From Kiritimatiellia bacterium (lineage in GTDB: Bacteria; Verrucomicrobiota; Kiritimatiellia; RFP12; UBA1067): a stretch of DNA of 6,415 bases. The notes under the pieces are model-generated. The model was given only the letters and a program-made list of their open reading frames with translations, ran no database searches and was not told where the DNA came from. The stretch is from positions 1 through 6,415 of the forward strand of contig JAFVCR010000181.1 in the NCBI GenBank assembly GCA_017479035.1. Reading direction: 5' to 3'. This document shows, piece after piece, positions 3,930 through 6,415 of the stretch. How positions within the stretch are numbered: the stretch's first letter is position 1; every line of letters starts with the position of its first letter. The position numbers and the translations under genes are program-made.

Positions 3930-6415
3930 ATGAACGCAGAGTTCTATTCGCACGAGGTGGTGCTGGCGAGAACAGGTGACATCGATACGATCCTGTCTTT
4001 TCTTGAAAGGGCGACGGACGCGCCGCTTAAGGATACCGCATATACTTGCGCGAAACGCGCGATGCGGCCGGAGGCGGCGGGGGAAGGGCTGGTGGCGATA
4101 GTGGCGGCATCCGCAGCGGAGTTGCGCACGCGTCTGCGCACGGTGCAGGGGCGCATTGCGGCGGGGGCGGCGAGGGTGAAGGACAGGCAAGGGACGTATT
4201 ATTTCCGCGAGAGACCGCTTGCCGTGCAGGAGGGGGAGGAGAGGGGGAGGAGACTTGCGTTCATTTTCCCGGGGGGGGCATCGTTCTATCCGGACATGCT
4301 GCGTGATGTGACGATACGCTTTCCGGCGTGCAGGAGGACGTTCGACGAACTTTCCGAAGCGTTGGATGCGGGAGGGTTGTTTGATCCAAATTCGTTCATA
4401 TTCCCGCCGGCACCGTATTACCGCAGCGATGCGGACGTGTTTGCGGCGGGGGCGTATGCGGAGGCGACGGCGAGTGTATACACGGCGAACGCCGCGCTTG
4501 CGAGGCTTTTCAGGGAATTCGGAATAACGCCGGACGCGGCGGCGGGGTATGCGGCGGGCGAGATGAATGCGTTTGCGCTTGCGGGGATGTTCGGCGAATT
4601 CAAACGGCCGGAGCGCCTCAAATTCCTGCGCGAACTGTACAAGACGGTGGAGAATGCGGCCAAGCACTGCGGGTTGCCGAATTGCGTGATGGTAAGCTGC
4701 ATGGCGCAGAAGGGGGAACTTTTTGCGGAGGCGGAGAAGGTCTTTGCGAACGAGGAGGCAAGGGAGAAAGACCGCGCGATGACGCTTGCGCTTGCGCAGA
4801 CGCCGCGATTGAGAACATATGCATTGAGGCCGGAGCGGGCGGAGGAGGTTATAGGTGCGATGTCCGCAATGGGGATACGACCGATGCGATTGAAACTGGA
4901 CAAGCCCTTCGATACGATATGGGCGAAGAACGTGGAGAGCCCGTTCAAGAAATTCGCGGGGCATTGGATTGCGAAGCCGGCGAACATTGCGGTGTATTCG
5001 TGCCGCACGGCGGCGCTAGTGCCAGAGAAGCCGCGCCACGCACGGGATGAAGCGGCGCAACAGTTTTCGCATCCGGTGAGGCTGGACGCGACGATCCGTA
5101 AAATGGCGGAAGACGGGGTGAAGGTGTTTGTGGAGGTGGGGCCGCGCGGCGTGACTGCGGCCTCGACGGGCGAGATACTGAAGGGGACGGATTGCATAAG
5201 CCTTGCGGCGAACGTGGCTAACCGCAGCGGGATAGTGCAGCTGCAGCATGTGGTGGCCGCGCTTGCGGCGTTGGGGGCACCTGTGGACGCGATGCCGTTT
5301 TTCGAGGGGAGAGGGTGCAGAATGCTGGATCTGGAGAATCCGCTGTCGCTAGAGATACGGGAGGATTCGCAGTTGCATCTGTCGCGTGCGTTTCCGCGAT
5401 TGACGCTTGGGGAGGCGGCGGATTTTGCGGGCATTTCAAGCGAGGCTGCGGCGGGAGCGGGCAAGGCGAAGGTGCGTGCGGCGGCGGTGGCCGCGCGTGA
5501 GCGCAAGAGGCGGCAATTCGAGTTTGGGGCGTTTGCGCCGCTGGTGAGCGACGCGGATACGACAGCCGAGCAGCCGGGCGTATTCATTGAAGTGCAAAAG
5601 ACGTTCACGTTTGGCGACGTGCCGTTTTTGGCGGATGCGGCGGTGGGGACGAACGGCATATCATTCTCCGACGCGTCGCTGCGTGGGTTGACGTTTCTGC
5701 CGCTGGCGGCGGCGGCGGAGACGATGGCGGAGCTGGCGCAAAGGCTGGTGCCGAGGCGGCATGTGGCGGCAGTGGAGGAACTTTCCTGCAGAAAGGGGCT
5801 TGTATTTGCAAAGGGACGATTGGCGTTGCGCATAAGGGCGGAGCGCATTGCGGTGCAGGACAAGGGCGCGGCTGCGGTGAAGGTGCAGATACGCGAAGAC
5901 ACGCCGGATTCGTCGTGGACGTGGGCGGCGATAGAGGGAACGGTGATACTGCGCACGAGCCATGCGGCACCTGCGGCGTTCGTGCGCGAGCCGTTGTTCA
6001 AGCCGCGCAACGTGCATTGGACGGACAGGGAGATATATCCGGGGCGGCTTGCAAGCGGCGAATTGCTACAGGCGATAACGCGTGCGGACGTGTGGAGCGA
6101 GGGCGGGCTTGATTATGTGGTGGAGGTGCCGAAACTTGCGGGAGCGGTGGCGCATACGCGTTTCCCCGTGTGGGAGGTGAACCCGCAACTTTTGACTGCG
6201 GTGATGGACGGCTTTGCATTGTGGCGCAGTCACGAACGGTTCAAGGGGGCGTTCTCGGTGGGGTTCAGGATACGCCGTTTGGTGCTGCATACGGAGAACT
6301 TCCCCGAAGGGGCGGAACTGAATTGCTATCTGCGGTTGACGGACGTAACGCCGAAGAGCCATATCTGCGACATCCGCGTGACGGAGGGCAATGGCAATTT
6401 GCTGATGGAGTTGAG
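3930..6415 (+). CDS. Polyketide/PUFA-synthase-like AT-DH protein with substituted active sites, 5' part
   Basis: The frame is open for 828 codons to the window edge. An in-frame TAG at 3918 makes ATG 3930 the first possible start. Residues 7-108 resemble the linker between ketosynthase and acyltransferase in type I PKS (PLKDTAYTCAKRA, VAIVAAS, RQGTYYFRERPL). An acyltransferase domain follows at about 109-420 (FIFPGGASFYPDML, GYAAGEMNAFALAG, then VKVFVEVGPRGVTAAS), then AANVANRSGIVQLQHVVAAL. A double-hotdog dehydratase runs from about 550 to beyond 828 (VPFLADAAVG, SLRGLTFLPL, REIYPGRLASGELLQ, NPQLLTAVMDGFALW). Catalytic positions look substituted: GHSxGE reads GYAAGE (Ser to Ala208), the AT His is Asp324, the DH His is Ala570, the DH Asp is Thr756. 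No ketosynthase or carrier domain is seen in the visible part. Codon use is unlike the ribosomal genes (about 19 of 31 Ile codons are ATA). Function unknown; a scaffold or partner subunit is inferred. Confidence 0.85.
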   Translation, partial: MNAEFYSHEVVLARTGDIDTILSFLERATDAPLKDTAYTCAKRAMRPEAAGEGLVAIVAASAAELRTRLRTVQGRIAAGAARVKDRQGTYYFRERPLAVQEGEERGRRLAFIFPGGASFYPDMLRDVTIRFPACRRTFDELSEALDAGGLFDPNSFIFPPAPYYRSDADVFAAGAYAEATASVYTANAALARLFREFGITPDAAAGYAAGEMNAFALAGMFGEFKRPERLKFLRELYKTVENAAKHCGLPNCVMVSCMAQKGELFAEAEKVFANEEAREKDRAMTLALAQTPRLRTYALRPERAEEVIGAMSAMGIRPMRLKLDKPFDTIWAKNVESPFKKFAGHWIAKPANIAVYSCRTAALVPEKPRHARDEAAQQFSHPVRLDATIRKMAEDGVKVFVEVGPRGVTAASTGEILKGTDCISLAANVANRSGIVQLQHVVAALAALGAPVDAMPFFEGRGCRMLDLENPLSLEIREDSQLHLSRAFPRLTLGEAADFAGISSEAAAGAGKAKVRAAAVAARERKRRQFEFGAFAPLVSDADTTAEQPGVFIEVQKTFTFGDVPFLADAAVGTNGISFSDASLRGLTFLPLAAAAETMAELAQRLVPRRHVAAVEELSCRKGLVFAKGRLALRIRAERIAVQDKGAAAVKVQIREDTPDSSWTWAAIEGTVILRTSHAAPAAFVREPLFKPRNVHWTDREIYPGRLASGELLQAITRADVWSEGGLDYVVEVPKLAGAVAHTRFPVWEVNPQLLTAVMDGFALWRSHERFKGAFSVGFRIRRLVLHTENFPEGAELNCYLRLTDVTPKSHICDIRVTEGNGNLLMEL
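4231..4252 (+). repeat. Perfect 11-bp tandem duplication in the AT-DH gene
   Basis: AGGGGGAGGAG occurs twice back to back (4231-4241, 4242-4252) within a 26-nt all-purine run (4228-4253). It encodes about residues 101-108, in the charged linker before the AT core. Because 11 is not a multiple of three, loss or gain of one unit would shift the frame. Confidence 0.9.
4271..4278 (+). repeat. Homopolymer G8 inside the AT motif codons
   Basis: Eight consecutive G residues span the Pro-Gly-Gly-Ala codons of FPGGAS, the position of the usual FPGQGSQ motif. Such a tract is prone to slippage in replication and sequencing. Confidence 0.9.

Noticed and set aside
4418..6010. 530-codon open frame on the - strand opposite the AT-DH gene, plus another of 379 codons at 3825-4964
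   Set aside because: Low-complexity Ala/Ser- and Arg-rich translations without recognisable domains. They arise because GCG/GGG/GTG-rich coding on the + strand leaves few stops on the complement; the + strand has clear PKS homology throughout.
3930..6415. Calling the AT-DH gene a pseudogene because its active sites are altered
   Set aside because: No stop or frameshift occurs in 828 codons and structural motifs are well kept; selective loss of only catalytic residues fits a maintained pseudoenzyme better than decay.

Overview
The window runs from a conserved ribosomal-protein/RNA-polymerase operon into an accessory region. It reads as a moderately high-GC bacterium. The protein style, the zinc-less S4, and a type of intergenic repeat I associate with Verrucomicrobiota/Lentisphaerota/Kiritimatiellota-like genomes suggest that broad group. 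This placement is inference from memory; no marker here proves it.

Region 1 (1-2271) is the classical alpha operon on the + strand: the 3' end of rpsK (S11), rpsD (S4), rpoA (RNA polymerase alpha) and rplQ (L17). Each of the three complete genes has a good Shine-Dalgarno sequence and spacing is tight (3, 66 and 12 nt). Region 2 (2272-2447) holds a strong 17-bp stem with a nested hairpin, but no convincing U-tract. It is followed 11 nt later by a tRNA-Leu(UAG) with encoded CCA.

Region 3 (2448-3503) is a membrane acyltransferase of the Acyl_transf_3/OafA type, whose start codon lies 13 nt after the tRNA. Region 4 (3504-3929) is non-coding and is mostly a 357-bp miniature transposable element (3531-3887). 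It has perfect 15-bp terminal inverted repeats and a 7-bp target duplication, GAATGTA. Inside are heptamer arrays in opposite orientations and two copies of a 33-bp GC-rich palindromic repeat. Removing the element leaves a gap of only 62 bp between the flanking genes.

Region 5 (3930-6415, open at the right edge) is an uninterrupted 828-codon reading frame with the architecture of a type I polyketide/PUFA-synthase-like protein: KS-AT linker, acyltransferase, double-hotdog dehydratase. It has no ketosynthase ahead of it. By eye-alignment every AT and DH catalytic residue I can place is substituted (AT Ser to Ala208, AT His to Asp324, DH His to Ala570, DH Asp to Thr756), while the surrounding scaffold is well preserved. 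It therefore looks like a maintained pseudoenzyme or scaffold protein rather than a decayed gene, and it is the most interesting item here. With the adjacent membrane acyltransferase it may mark the edge of an unusual lipid/polyketide gene cluster continuing beyond the window.
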